Below are positions 35,184 to 43,933 of a stretch of DNA of 64,000 bases, piece after piece. The stretch lies in assembly GCF_900102075.1 (NCBI RefSeq), contig NZ_FNAV01000007.1, positions 229,974-293,973 of the forward strand, given 5' to 3'. Each line of letters opens with the position of its first letter. Positions within the stretch are counted from its first letter, which is position 1. Origin of the DNA: Salipiger thiooxidans (lineage in GTDB: Bacteria; Pseudomonadota; Alphaproteobacteria; Rhodobacterales; Rhodobacteraceae). The position numbers and the translations under genes were made by a program. The notes under the pieces are model-generated. The model had not been told where the DNA came from and searched no databases. It saw only the letters and a list, made by a program, of their open reading frames with translations.

Positions 35184-36767
35184 TCACTCCGCGGGCGTGG
35201 CAGGCGGCTCCTCGAGCACCACGTTCTGATTCTGCGCCGCGCCCTCGCGGTGGAACAGCGGGTAGATGTAAAGGAACGCGGCGGCGATCAGGTATCCGGC
35301 CGAGACCGGGCCGAGCTGCGGCCAATGCAGGCTGGCGCCGTGGATGATCCCCACCAGCGACATCAGCGCCGCGGCCAGCGCGAAGCCGCCGGCGTTGCGG
35401 AACCGCCCGTCGATCACGCTGGCGACGATGGCGCCCCAGATCAGCCCTGTCAGGATCGCACCCTGGCTCAGCGACTGGTGGCCGGCGAAATGTGCGCCCT
35501 GCTGCAGCAGCGCCGCCGTCAGCGCCTCGTCTCCGAGCCGCGGCAGGCCCTCCACGCCGGTCGCCTGCAGAGCACCCATCAGCGCCCCCCACTTGATCAT
35601 CAGGAAGGACGACACATGCGGCATCATGGCGATGGTCACGGCCGCCATGTGTTCGGTGCGGACGCAATGCGCGGTGTTGGTGATCAGGCTCAGCGCCACG
35701 AAGACCAGCACCGGCGCGGCGGCGGCCTCGGGGATCAGGTTGTTCAGGAAGGCCAGCAGCCCGAGGAAGGCGGCGGCCGGGATCACCAGCCCGACGCCGA
35801 TGATGTAGCCCGCATGTGCCCCCATGCGCTTGTAGGCCGGGTGGCCGATATAGGCGGTGGTCGGGAAGGGCGAGCCGAAGACCGCGCCGATCATCGTGCC
35901 GAGCCCGTCGGTGATCTGGCACACGCCGACCGGGTAGTGGTCGCCGGCGCTTTCGGCGCTCTCGACGTTGTTCATCGTCTCGATGAAGTTGTAAATCTGT
36001 ACCGGCACCAGCACGAGGAAGAGCTCGGGGTTGGCGAAGAGGTGCCGGATCCCGGCGATCAGGTCGCCGACGTAGGGCAGCGGCGGGTAAAATCCGGTGC
36101 CCTCGAGGCTGATCCGCGCCTCGCCGATGCTGAATGCCACCAAGGTGCCGACGATCAGCGCCAGCAGGCCTGCGGGGATGTTGAACGGCAGGCGGAATCG
36201 CCCGACGAGACCCCAGAGGATGATGATCATCGAGGCAAAGCCGATATAGGGTTGCTCGAAGACCGTCGCCAGCGGCACGGTGCCGATGAACACCAGCGCG
36301 ATGCCGCAAAGTGTGCCAAGCATGCCGGCGCGCGGCGTGACCCGCTTCAGCCACGGCCCGACGAGCGCGCCCATGCCGGCGACAATGCCGCCCATGAAGC
36401 CGGCGCCGATGCCGACCTGCCAGGCGAGCATGGGATCGTTGGTGGCCCAGTAGATCGGCCCGATGACCCCGAACAGATAGACGAACATCACCGGCGTCGA
36501 GATGCCGTAGGGCAGTGCCGTGACGTCACGCCCGTGCCGGGCGGCGGCGCGTTTCGCCAGCACCACATAGGCCGCGACACCCGACAGGATCGCCACCGCG
36601 GCACCGGGCAGGATGCGGCCGTAGACGATCTCCGCGGGCATGCCGAATACGAACTGGCAGACGCCTGCCAGCACCATAAGATTGATCAGGTTGTCGGTGA
36701 ACAGTGCCCAGAAGGCACTGAAATCGCTGCGTGAGAACAGCTTGTAGGTGTAGCTCCCTTCCCGCAT
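35184..36767 (-). CDS. Xanthine/uracil-type permease (second purine transporter)
   Basis: A 527-residue membrane protein with 13-14 segments. It belongs to the broad xanthine/uracil/ascorbate permease group but lacks the QNxG signature of the 25365 gene; instead it has ETMNNVESAESAGDHYPVG and GSPFPTTAYIGHPAYKRMGA, seen in a divergent AzgA-like branch. Position between xdhC and guaD suggests import of guanine, hypoxanthine or xanthine. ATG at 36767 has a GAGGAGAT ribosome site. Confidence 0.8.
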   Translation of the reverse strand: MREGSYTYKLFSRSDFSAFWALFTDNLINLMVLAGVCQFVFGMPAEIVYGRILPGAAVAILSGVAAYVVLAKRAAARHGRDVTALPYGISTPVMFVYLFGVIGPIYWATNDPMLAWQVGIGAGFMGGIVAGMGALVGPWLKRVTPRAGMLGTLCGIALVFIGTVPLATVFEQPYIGFASMIIILWGLVGRFRLPFNIPAGLLALIVGTLVAFSIGEARISLEGTGFYPPLPYVGDLIAGIRHLFANPELFLVLVPVQIYNFIETMNNVESAESAGDHYPVGVCQITDGLGTMIGAVFGSPFPTTAYIGHPAYKRMGAHAGYIIGVGLVIPAAAFLGLLAFLNNLIPEAAAAPVLVFVALSLITNTAHCVRTEHMAAVTIAMMPHVSSFLMIKWGALMGALQATGVEGLPRLGDEALTAALLQQGAHFAGHQSLSQGAILTGLIWGAIVASVIDGRFRNAGGFALAAALMSLVGIIHGASLHWPQLGPVSAGYLIAAAFLYIYPLFHREGAAQNQNVVLEEPPATPAE

Positions 36768-36834
36768 GTGGGATCTCCTCGGGTTGCGTGCGGTTGTTCC
36801 GCGGCGCCCGCTCCTCTTCGGGCGGCCGCGGGGG

Positions 36835-37662
36835 TTACTCGGCGGCGAAGGCCACGGGCTGCGCCGCGCCCTTCGCGTGGGTGAGGGTGGCCATCACCTC
36901 GGCGACGACGAAGGCGGCGATCACCTCGGGGCGCTTGTCGCGGCTGCCCTGCGCGCCGATCGGGCAGGTCAGGGCGTGGGTCTCGAGCCCGTCGCACTGG
37001 TCGCGGGCGAAGCGACGGAACTTTTCGCGCTTGGTGGCCGAGCCGATCAGCCCGACATAGCGCGCATCGTTCCGCTGCAGCGCCGCCGCGGCGCAGAGAT
37101 AGTCGAGCGCATGGTCATGGGTCAGCACGATGAAGGCGCTGTCCGGCGGGGCCGTGGCGATCTCGAGCTCGGGCAGCGGGGTGAGCCGGGTCTCGACCCG
37201 GGCGGCGCAGAGCGCCAGCTCCGCGGCGCGGCTGTCGACCAGAACGCAACGCACCGGAAGGTGCTGCAGAAGATCCGCCAGTGCCCGGCCGACATGGCCC
37301 GCGCCGTGGATCTGCACCATCGGCTGCGCGGCGGCCGCCTCCGCCGCCCGCGCCAGTGCCGCCTGCCGGTCCTGTGCGCCCATGCGGCTGAGCGCGATCT
37401 CGACCCGCCCGCCGCAGCATTGCCCGATCTCGGGGCCGAGCGGCAGGTCCAGCGTCTCGGCCAGATCGCCGCGCGCCAGCAGGGCCCGCGCGGCGGCGAT
37501 TGCCCGGTGTTCGAGCTGGCCGCCGCCGATGGTGCCATGGAGCGCGCGCTCCGAGACATACATCTCGCAGCCGGCCTCGCGCGGCGAGGAGCCGCGCACC
37601 CGGCGCAGCCGGAGCCGCGCCACCGGACCGGGGCCGCTCAGCAGGCGGTCGAGCGCGATCAT
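36835..37662 (-). CDS. xdhC: Xanthine dehydrogenase accessory protein XdhC
   Basis: A 275-residue molybdenum-cofactor chaperone that binds sulfurated cofactor and inserts it into XdhB. XdhC N-terminal region GSSPREAGCEMYVSE and IGGGQLEH, and a Rossmann-type C-terminal half (VQIHGAGHVGRALADLL, VLTHDHALDY, YVGLIGSATKREKF) are all typical. Overlaps xdhB (ATGA). It is the only XdhC/PaoD-type chaperone in the window although two molybdenum enzymes are encoded. Confidence 0.93.
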   Translation of the reverse strand: MIALDRLLSGPGPVARLRLRRVRGSSPREAGCEMYVSERALHGTIGGGQLEHRAIAAARALLARGDLAETLDLPLGPEIGQCCGGRVEIALSRMGAQDRQAALARAAEAAAAQPMVQIHGAGHVGRALADLLQHLPVRCVLVDSRAAELALCAARVETRLTPLPELEIATAPPDSAFIVLTHDHALDYLCAAAALQRNDARYVGLIGSATKREKFRRFARDQCDGLETHALTCPIGAQGSRDKRPEVIAAFVVAEVMATLTHAKGAAQPVAFAAE

Positions 37663-39986
37663 GCCGCCCGGCCCGCCAGCCGCTCGACCGCCAGCAGAAC
37701 ACGCTCGGGCGTGGCGGGGGCGTCGAGCCGGGGGAATTCGCGGTAATCGGCGACGCTGGCCACGGCCATCGAGAGCGCCTCGAAGACCGAGATGCCCAGC
37801 ATGAAGGGCGGTTCGCCCACGGCCTTGCTGCGCTTAATCGTGCGCTCGCGGTTCTCGGACCATTCGGCAAGGCTCACGTTGAACACGCGCGGGCGGTCCG
37901 AGGCGAGGGGGATCTTGTAGGTCGAGGGGGCATGGGTGCGCAGCGCGCCCTTCTGGTCCCACCACAGCTCCTCGGTGGTGAGCCAGCCCATGCCCTGCAC
38001 GAAGGCGCCCTCGACCTGCCCGCGGTCGAGCACCGGGTTCAGCGAGCGCCCGACGTCGTGCAGGATATCGGTGCGCTCCACCCGGTATTCGCCGGTCAGC
38101 GTGTCGATTGTGACCTCCGAGCAGGAGGCGCCGTAGGCGTAATAGTAGAACGGCCGGCCCTTGCCCGCCGCGCGGTCCCAGTGGATGTCCGGCGTCTTGT
38201 AGAAGCCCGCCGCCGACAGATGCACCCGGGCCATGTAGGCGGCTTTGATGACCTGCTCCCACGACAGCAGCTGCGCACCCACCTGCACATGGCCCGGCAC
38301 GAAGCGCACCTCTTCAGGCCTCACACCCCAGTGCCCGGCGGCGAACGCCACCAGCCGCGTCTTGATCTGCTCGGCGGCGTCGAGCGCGGCCATGCCATTG
38401 AGGTCCGAGCCCGACGAGGCGGCGGTGGCCGAGGTGTTGGGCACTTTCTCGGTGGTGGTTCGGGTGATCTTGATGCGCTCGAAGTCGATCTGGAACGCGT
38501 CGGCCACCACCTGCGCCACCTTGGTGTTGAGCCCCTGGCCCATCTCCGTGCCGCCGTGGTTGAGATGCACGGATCCGTCCGAGTAGACGTGGATCAGCGC
38601 GCCCGCCTGGTTGTAGTGCGTGGCGGTGAAAGAGATGCCGAATTTCACCGGCGTGAGCGCGATGCCTTTGCGCAGCACGCCGCCCTCTGCGTTGAACGCG
38701 AGGATGTCGCGGCGGCGCTGCTGGTAGCCGCAGCTTTCCTCCAGTTCCGATACGACGCGGCCGATGATGTTGTCGGTGACCTCCTGATGGTAAGGGGTCA
38801 GGTTCCGGCCATCCTCCGCATCGCCGTAGAAGTTGGCCTTGCGCACCTCCAGAGGGTCCTTGCCGAGGGCATATGCGATCTCCTCGATCATCCGCTCGGC
38901 GGCGACCACGCCCTGCGGTCCGCCGAAGCCGCGGAAGGCGGTATTCGAGACGGTGTTGGTCTTCAACGGGCGGCTCTGCAGCCGGACATGCGGGTAGAAA
39001 TAGGCGTTGTCGGCATGGAACAGCGCGCGGTCGGTGACCGGCCCCGACAGGTCCGAGGACCAGCCGCAGCGCGCCGCGAAGCTGCCGTCGACCGCGCGAA
39101 TGCGGCCGGCACCGTCGAACCCCACGTCGTAGTCGATGACGAAGTCGTGGCGCTTGCCCGTGGCGGTCATGTCCTGGTCGCGGTCGGGGCGGATTTTCAC
39201 CGGGCGGTTCAGACGCTTCGCGGCCATGGCGGCAACCACGGCAAAGAGGTTCATCTGGCTTTCCTTGCCGCCGAAGCCGCCGCCCATGCGCCGCACGTTC
39301 ACCACGACGGCGTTCGAGGGCAAGCCAAGGACATGCGCCACCATGTGCTGCGCCTCGCTCGGGTGCTGGGTCGAGCAATGCACGATCACATCCTCGTCCT
39401 CGCCGGGCAGGGCAAAGGCGATCTGCCCCTCGAGGTACATGTGATCCTGCCCACCGACGACGAGCCGCCCCTGAAGCCGGTGCGGCGCCGAGGCCATCGC
39501 GGTCCCGACCTCGCCGCGCTCCAGCTTCAGCGGGTCGGTCACGAGCGGATAGCCCGCCGCCTGCGCCGCGATCGGGTCCAGCGCATGCGGAAGCACGTCG
39601 GTCTCCACCTTGGCGAGCGCGGCAGCCCGGCGGGCGGCGTCGCGAGTCTCGGCGATCACGGCAAAGAGCGGCTGGCCGTGGAACTCGATCTTCTCGGTCG
39701 GGAAGACCGGCTCGTCGCCGCGCCCGGTGGGGCTGATGTCGTTGTGGCCGGGGATGTCGGCGGCGGTCAGCACATCGATCACGCCGGGTGCAACGCGCAC
39801 GGCGGAAAGGTCGATGCCCTTCAGCGTGGCGTGGGCGACGGAGGACACGCCGAGATAGGCGTGCAGCGTGCCGGCCGGCTCGGCGATGTCGTCGGTATAC
39901 TCGGCAAGGCCGCGGACGTGCTTGATCGCGCTGTCATGCTGGCGGTCCTGGTGGACGGCGCCGCGGATGTTGGACTGGTGTTTCAT
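37659..39986 (-). CDS. xdhB: Xanthine dehydrogenase molybdopterin subunit
   Basis: A 775-residue catalytic subunit oxidising hypoxanthine and xanthine to urate. Molybdopterin-contact loops GGGFGGKE and FRGFGGPQG, and the catalytic glutamate in KAVGEPPFMLG, identify a true xanthine dehydrogenase rather than a generic aldehyde oxidase. Follows xdhA by 12 bp. Confidence 0.94.
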   Translation of the reverse strand: MKHQSNIRGAVHQDRQHDSAIKHVRGLAEYTDDIAEPAGTLHAYLGVSSVAHATLKGIDLSAVRVAPGVIDVLTAADIPGHNDISPTGRGDEPVFPTEKIEFHGQPLFAVIAETRDAARRAAALAKVETDVLPHALDPIAAQAAGYPLVTDPLKLERGEVGTAMASAPHRLQGRLVVGGQDHMYLEGQIAFALPGEDEDVIVHCSTQHPSEAQHMVAHVLGLPSNAVVVNVRRMGGGFGGKESQMNLFAVVAAMAAKRLNRPVKIRPDRDQDMTATGKRHDFVIDYDVGFDGAGRIRAVDGSFAARCGWSSDLSGPVTDRALFHADNAYFYPHVRLQSRPLKTNTVSNTAFRGFGGPQGVVAAERMIEEIAYALGKDPLEVRKANFYGDAEDGRNLTPYHQEVTDNIIGRVVSELEESCGYQQRRRDILAFNAEGGVLRKGIALTPVKFGISFTATHYNQAGALIHVYSDGSVHLNHGGTEMGQGLNTKVAQVVADAFQIDFERIKITRTTTEKVPNTSATAASSGSDLNGMAALDAAEQIKTRLVAFAAGHWGVRPEEVRFVPGHVQVGAQLLSWEQVIKAAYMARVHLSAAGFYKTPDIHWDRAAGKGRPFYYYAYGASCSEVTIDTLTGEYRVERTDILHDVGRSLNPVLDRGQVEGAFVQGMGWLTTEELWWDQKGALRTHAPSTYKIPLASDRPRVFNVSLAEWSENRERTIKRSKAVGEPPFMLGISVFEALSMAVASVADYREFPRLDAPATPERVLLAVERLAGRAA

Positions 39987-39998
39987 GTCTCTGCTCCT

Positions 39999-41450
39999 TC
40001 AGGCGCTCAGGCGGACGGGCGCGCCATCCTGTTCGAGAAAAAACCGCCGCAGCAGGTTCTGCGCGACGCGCATCCGGTACTCGGCGCTGGCCCGCCAGTC
40101 GCTGAGCGGGGCGAAGTCCCCGGACATGGCGCGGGCGGCGGCGGCGAAGCTGGCTTCGTTCCACGGCTGGCCCAGCAGCGCGGCCTCGGCCGCTGCGGCG
40201 CGTTTCGGGGTGGCGGCCATGCCACCGAGCGCGATGCGGGCGCTTCGGATGATCCCGGCCTCGACGGTGACGCTGATCCCGGCGGCGACCGCCGAGATGT
40301 CCTCATCGCGGCGCTTCGAGATCTTGTAGGCGGCGCAGCGGGTTGCGGAGGAGGGCAGGGGAATGCGGATGCTCTCGACGAACTCGCCGGGGCGACGGTC
40401 CTGCTTGCCGTAGTCGACGAAGAACTTCTCCAGCGGCAGGTTCCGGCGCGAATTGCCATGGCGCAGGGTGACCTCGGCGCCGAGCGCGATCAGCACCGGC
40501 GGCGTGTCACCGATGGGCGAGCCATTGGCGATATTGCCGCCGATGGTGCCCATGTTGCGCACCTGCCAGCCGGCGATGCGGTCCCAGTATTCGGCAAGGT
40601 GCGGCAGGTGCTGCGTGATCAGCGGCTTGAGCTCGGAATAGCTGACACCGGCGCCGAGGGTGATGGCCCCGGGGCTGACCTCGATCGCCTTCAGCTCGGC
40701 CAGGTGCGCGATGAAGATGGCGGGCGAGATCGGGCGCAGGAACTTGGTCACCCAGAGCCCGACGTCGGTGGCGCCGGCGATCACCGTCGCCTGCGGGTGC
40801 TCGGCATAGGCGGCGGCAAAATCATCGAGATCGGCGGGAAGGATGGCGCGGTTGTCCTCGGGGCCGGTCTCGACCCGGCGCGCGTCCTTCAGCGCCAGAA
40901 GCTCGGCGGTGATGCGGCCGCGCTCCAGTGTCAGGTGGTCTGCCTCCGGGGTGCCGTACTGGCTGACCGCGACGGCGGCACGGATGATCGGGGCGTAACC
41001 GGTGCACCGGCAGAGGTTGCCCTGCAGCGCGGTTTCCACCTGCGTTTCGGTTGGCTCGGGTGTCTGCATCCAGAGCGCGTAAAGCGACATCACGATGCCC
41101 GGCGTGCAGAAGCCGCATTGCGCGCCGTGGTGTTCGACCATCGCCCGCTGCACCGGGTGCAGCGCGCCATCCGGGCCGGACAGGTGCTCGACCGTCACCA
41201 CGTGGCAGCCATCGAGCGAGGCCACGAAGCGGATGCAGGCGTTGACCGCCTCGTAGCGCAGCGCCCCGGCGTGCAGGCGTCCGACGAGCACGGTGCAGGC
41301 GCCGCAGTCGCCCTCGGCGCAGCCCTCCTTGGTGCCGGTGAGGCGGCGGTCGAGCCGCAGGAAGTCGAGCAGGGTCTGCGTGGCGGGAACCGTGGGCAGG
41401 TTCACCGTCCGTCCGTTGAGCAGAAAGCGGATCTCGCTCCGGTGCGTCAT
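39999..41450 (-). CDS. xdhA: Xanthine dehydrogenase iron-sulfur/FAD subunit
   Basis: A 483-residue subunit. N-terminal 2Fe-2S ferredoxin (CAEGDCGACTVLVG), a second 2Fe-2S domain (CGFCTPG and CRCTGY), then the FAD-binding domain (VIAGATDVGLWVTK, TIGGNIANGSPIGDTPP) and a CO-dehydrogenase flavoprotein C-terminal domain. Electrons go from Mo through Fe-S to FAD and NAD. ATG at 41450 follows GGAGGGATGC. First gene of the run, divergent from a LysR gene. Confidence 0.94.
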   Translation of the reverse strand: MTHRSEIRFLLNGRTVNLPTVPATQTLLDFLRLDRRLTGTKEGCAEGDCGACTVLVGRLHAGALRYEAVNACIRFVASLDGCHVVTVEHLSGPDGALHPVQRAMVEHHGAQCGFCTPGIVMSLYALWMQTPEPTETQVETALQGNLCRCTGYAPIIRAAVAVSQYGTPEADHLTLERGRITAELLALKDARRVETGPEDNRAILPADLDDFAAAYAEHPQATVIAGATDVGLWVTKFLRPISPAIFIAHLAELKAIEVSPGAITLGAGVSYSELKPLITQHLPHLAEYWDRIAGWQVRNMGTIGGNIANGSPIGDTPPVLIALGAEVTLRHGNSRRNLPLEKFFVDYGKQDRRPGEFVESIRIPLPSSATRCAAYKISKRRDEDISAVAAGISVTVEAGIIRSARIALGGMAATPKRAAAAEAALLGQPWNEASFAAAARAMSGDFAPLSDWRASAEYRMRVAQNLLRRFFLEQDGAPVRLSA

Positions 41451-41543
41451 GCATCCCTCCGTGGCTGAGCATGTGGCTGGGTGATCGGAGGGGACGCTAG
41501 CGGAAGGCACTCTCAATGAATACGCGCCGTTTCGCCAAGGACT

Positions 41544-41562
41544 TTATACAGATTGTTGATAA
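41544..41562. promoter_or_regulatory. LysR box TTAT-N11-ATAA upstream of xdhA
   Basis: A T-N11-A type inverted repeat with four-base arms in the 172-bp region between xdhA and the LysR gene, 94 bp from the xdhA start and 60 bp from the regulator start. This is the standard geometry of a LysR recognition site. Confidence 0.55.
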
Positions 41563-41622
41563 TAGTTTGTCGCGCCGCGTGCTATTCCGGGGCAGGCCCG
41601 AGGGCCCGAGAGGAGAGGCGCG

Positions 41623-42540
41623 ATGCAATACGTTGAATGCCTGCGGGTTTTTGTCCGGGTGGTCGAACTCGGCAGCATCACCTCGGGCGGGCGCGACCTG
41701 CGGCTGACGCCCGCGGTGGCCAGCAAGCGGATCAAGGAACTGGAAAGCCGGCTTGGGGTGCGCCTCTTCAACCGCACCACGCGCTCGATCACCCCGACCG
41801 AGGTCGGGGGGGTGTTCTACGAGCAGGCCAAGGCGGTGCTCGCCTCGCTCGACGAGGCCGAGGCGGTCGTGGCGAACTTCTCCGAGACGCCGCGCGGCGC
41901 GCTGCGGGTCACGGCGCCGCTGGGGATCGGGCGGCGGATCATCGCGCCGCTGGTGCCCGAGTTCACCGAAAGATACCCGGAGGTGCAGGTCCAGATGCGC
42001 CTGTCGGACCGGCTGGTGGACATGATGGGAGAGCGGCTCGACGTGGCGTTCTTCCTTGGCGTTCCGAGGGATTCCAACCTGAAGCTGCGCCACATCTGCG
42101 ACTGCCCGGGGGTTCTCTGCGCCGCGCCGGGCTATCTCGAACGTCACGGCACCCCGGCGTCGCCCGAGGATCTGCTTGGCGGGAAGCACAATTGCTTGCT
42201 GCTGCGCTATCCGCGCTCGCCCGAGTATTTCTGGCAACTGCGGACCGAGAGCGGGCTGCGGCGGCTCGAGGTGGCGGGGCGCTTCGACGCCGACGACGGC
42301 GACGTGCTGACAAGGTGGGCGCTGGATGGTCACGGCATCGCCAACCGTCCGCGGCTCGAAGTGGCGCAGCACCTGCGCAGCGGCGCTCTTGTCGAGGTGC
42401 TGCCGCAGACACCGCCGCTGCCCGCGACCTTCGGCTGTCTCTTCCCGCACCGCAAACTGCAGGATCCGAAGATCAGGCTCTTCGTCGACTACATGGCGGA
42501 AGCGGTGAAAGCGGCGGTCGGGGACCTGCAGAGCGGGTGA
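41623..42540 (+). CDS. LysR-family regulator of the xdh genes
   Basis: A 305-residue LysR protein with HTH at 1-62 (VFVRVVELGSITSGGRDLRL) and an effector domain. Paralogue of the LysR at 21985: the two share LGVRLF-RTTRS, APLG-GRR-IAP and DADDGDVLT/ESDDGDVLT blocks. Divergent from xdhABC, so probably its regulator. Together the pair brackets the purine/BHA region. Confidence 0.87.
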   Translation: MQYVECLRVFVRVVELGSITSGGRDLRLTPAVASKRIKELESRLGVRLFNRTTRSITPTEVGGVFYEQAKAVLASLDEAEAVVANFSETPRGALRVTAPLGIGRRIIAPLVPEFTERYPEVQVQMRLSDRLVDMMGERLDVAFFLGVPRDSNLKLRHICDCPGVLCAAPGYLERHGTPASPEDLLGGKHNCLLLRYPRSPEYFWQLRTESGLRRLEVAGRFDADDGDVLTRWALDGHGIANRPRLEVAQHLRSGALVEVLPQTPPLPATFGCLFPHRKLQDPKIRLFVDYMAEAVKAAVGDLQSG

Positions 42541-42588
42541 GGGCTGGTACTCTCCCCATGGGGCCAATCATAGAGGGACCGCCCCGGC

Positions 42589-42780
42589 ATTCGACCTGAC
42601 ATCCGGACCGACACCGCGCAATCCGCCGCAGCCAGAGCTCTGGCGGAGGTTCTCGGGCCGAAGAGACTGCTGACCGGGTTGGAGGATTGCCCGCGACAAA
42701 CCTCGGACATGTGCGGTCTGCGCAGCCAGTCTCGAGTTGCCGTCCCGCACACGACGGTCGAGCTCTGTTCAGTCGTCGCC
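42589..42780 (+). pseudogene. Possible N-terminal remnant of an FAD-linked oxidase
   Basis: Sixty-four codons including ARALAEVLGPKRLLTGLED and RVAVPHTTVELCSVVA resemble the start of FAD_binding_4 oxidases (GlcD or D-lactate dehydrogenase type: LxxxLGxxxVLT ... VPxTTEEVxxVV). The frame has no obvious start and runs into the antisense of the MgtC gene with no FAD-binding core, so if real it is truncated. Similarity judged by eye only. Confidence 0.35.
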
Positions 42781-43263
42781 TTCCCCCCATCCGAGCCTTC
42801 TCTCGAGCAACCGCAGCACGATCAGGACCACAAGGACTATGGCGGTCGTCATGGCCGCCAGGGGCATTTGCCCGGCACCGCATCCCAGCCCAATGGCTCC
42901 TGCAAGCCAGAGGGATGTGCCCGTCGTGATGTTGCGAACCCGTCCGCCTGACGTGAATATCAGACCAGCCGCGAGAAATGCGACGCCAGCGGTCACGGCC
43001 TCGATCATGCGAAGGGGGTCGTTCCGCTGCTCCGACGCGCCTCCGAAGTCCATAGCTGCGAGTTCGAGGCCAAGTATGACAAACAGGCAGGCTGCAACCG
43101 AAACAAGGATGTGAGTTCTTAGACCCGCGGGCTTCTCCCGGCGCTCACGTTCGAGGCCTATCAGGCCTGCCAAGACGATCGCGGCCAAGAGGCGTGCCAA
43201 GGCAGCGGGCGCCGGAACCACTGAGAAGGTACTGTTGAACTCGTTGATGATTTCGGTCAGCAC
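42769..43263 (-). CDS. MgtC/SapB-family inner-membrane protein
   Basis: A 164-residue protein with about four to five membrane helices and the MgtC core RLLAAIVLAGLIGLERERREKPAGLRTHILV and DPLRMIEAVTAGVAFLAAGLIF. It lacks the long C-terminal ACT-like domain of Salmonella MgtC, so it is the short SapB-like form of unknown function, sometimes linked to magnesium limitation. Start is GTG at 43263, with AGGTGA about 9 nt upstream. Confidence 0.85.
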   Translation of the reverse strand: MLTEIINEFNSTFSVVPAPAALARLLAAIVLAGLIGLERERREKPAGLRTHILVSVAACLFVILGLELAAMDFGGASEQRNDPLRMIEAVTAGVAFLAAGLIFTSGGRVRNITTGTSLWLAGAIGLGCGAGQMPLAAMTTAIVLVVLIVLRLLERRLGWGEGDD

Positions 43264-43933
43264 GACGGTTTCACCTGCCTCTGGATGTTACCGAGGTGAA
43301 CGTCTTTCTCCAATGTTGTGTTCCTCGGCACGCTCCGTCCGCTGCTTCCACACCACGTGGCAGGCATTGCCCGAGCAGTCCTGAGGTCGCCACAAGGATG
43401 CCGGACCCGCTGTGTGAGATCGGCACGATACGTCGCAGGCGGCTCGGGACAGGTGCTGTTCGGCGATCGCATGAGGCGAGGTTGAGAAAGCCTGCTCCGT
43501 GCAGGAGCGCGACCGCCATCGAGCGTGACCGCCATCGAATGGAGCAGGCTTTCGGAAACGGGATGGAGCCCAGCTGAGCGCCGAACCTTCAAGGGGAGCG
43601 GCAGCCGCGTCTCGGGATCCGACTGCTCGCACGCCTCCCGCCAAGCTCTCATACCTCCCGCTAATCATGGAGTGGAGCGGGGCCGACAATCCGTCATTCG
43701 GCACACGCAAAAGGGTCGCCGGCGGACGCCGAAGTGCAAGAAGCATCTGAAAACGCAGATATATTGCCGGCGGAATTCGACATGGAGACGGCACTATTTT
43801 CGGAACAAGCGGCGGTCCTGGAGGTTGTGCGTGCGGATCGTCCGGCCGGCCAGATCACAAGCTCCGCCATCGCGACAAGATGTTCGACACATCTTCCGCC
43901 TGGAATTTTGGTTTCCTGACAAGGCCATGATCG
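43264..43933. other. 670-bp region without a recognisable gene
   Basis: Contains the inverted/direct repeat structure at 43486-43553 and a small plus-strand frame from a GTG at 43734 to 43919 (61 codons, MQEASENADILPAEFDMET start) that could encode a short protein but has no recognisable family. It also must hold the promoter for the glgC-treZ-treY genes. Confidence 0.4.
43486..43553. repeat. 13-bp inverted repeat enclosing a 12-bp tandem repeat
   Basis: GAAAGCCTGCTCC (43486-43498) is the exact complement of GGAGCAGGCTTTC (43541-43553). Between them GACCGCCATCGA occurs at 43511-43522 and 43527-43538. It could be the scar of a small mobile repeat or a regulatory RNA structure. Confidence 0.6.

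Noticed and set aside
37500..41468. A 1322-codon open frame antisense to xdhCBA
   Set aside because: It is a shadow of high-GC codon bias; its translation is Arg/Gly/His-rich with no domain, and the opposite strand holds unmistakable xdh genes.
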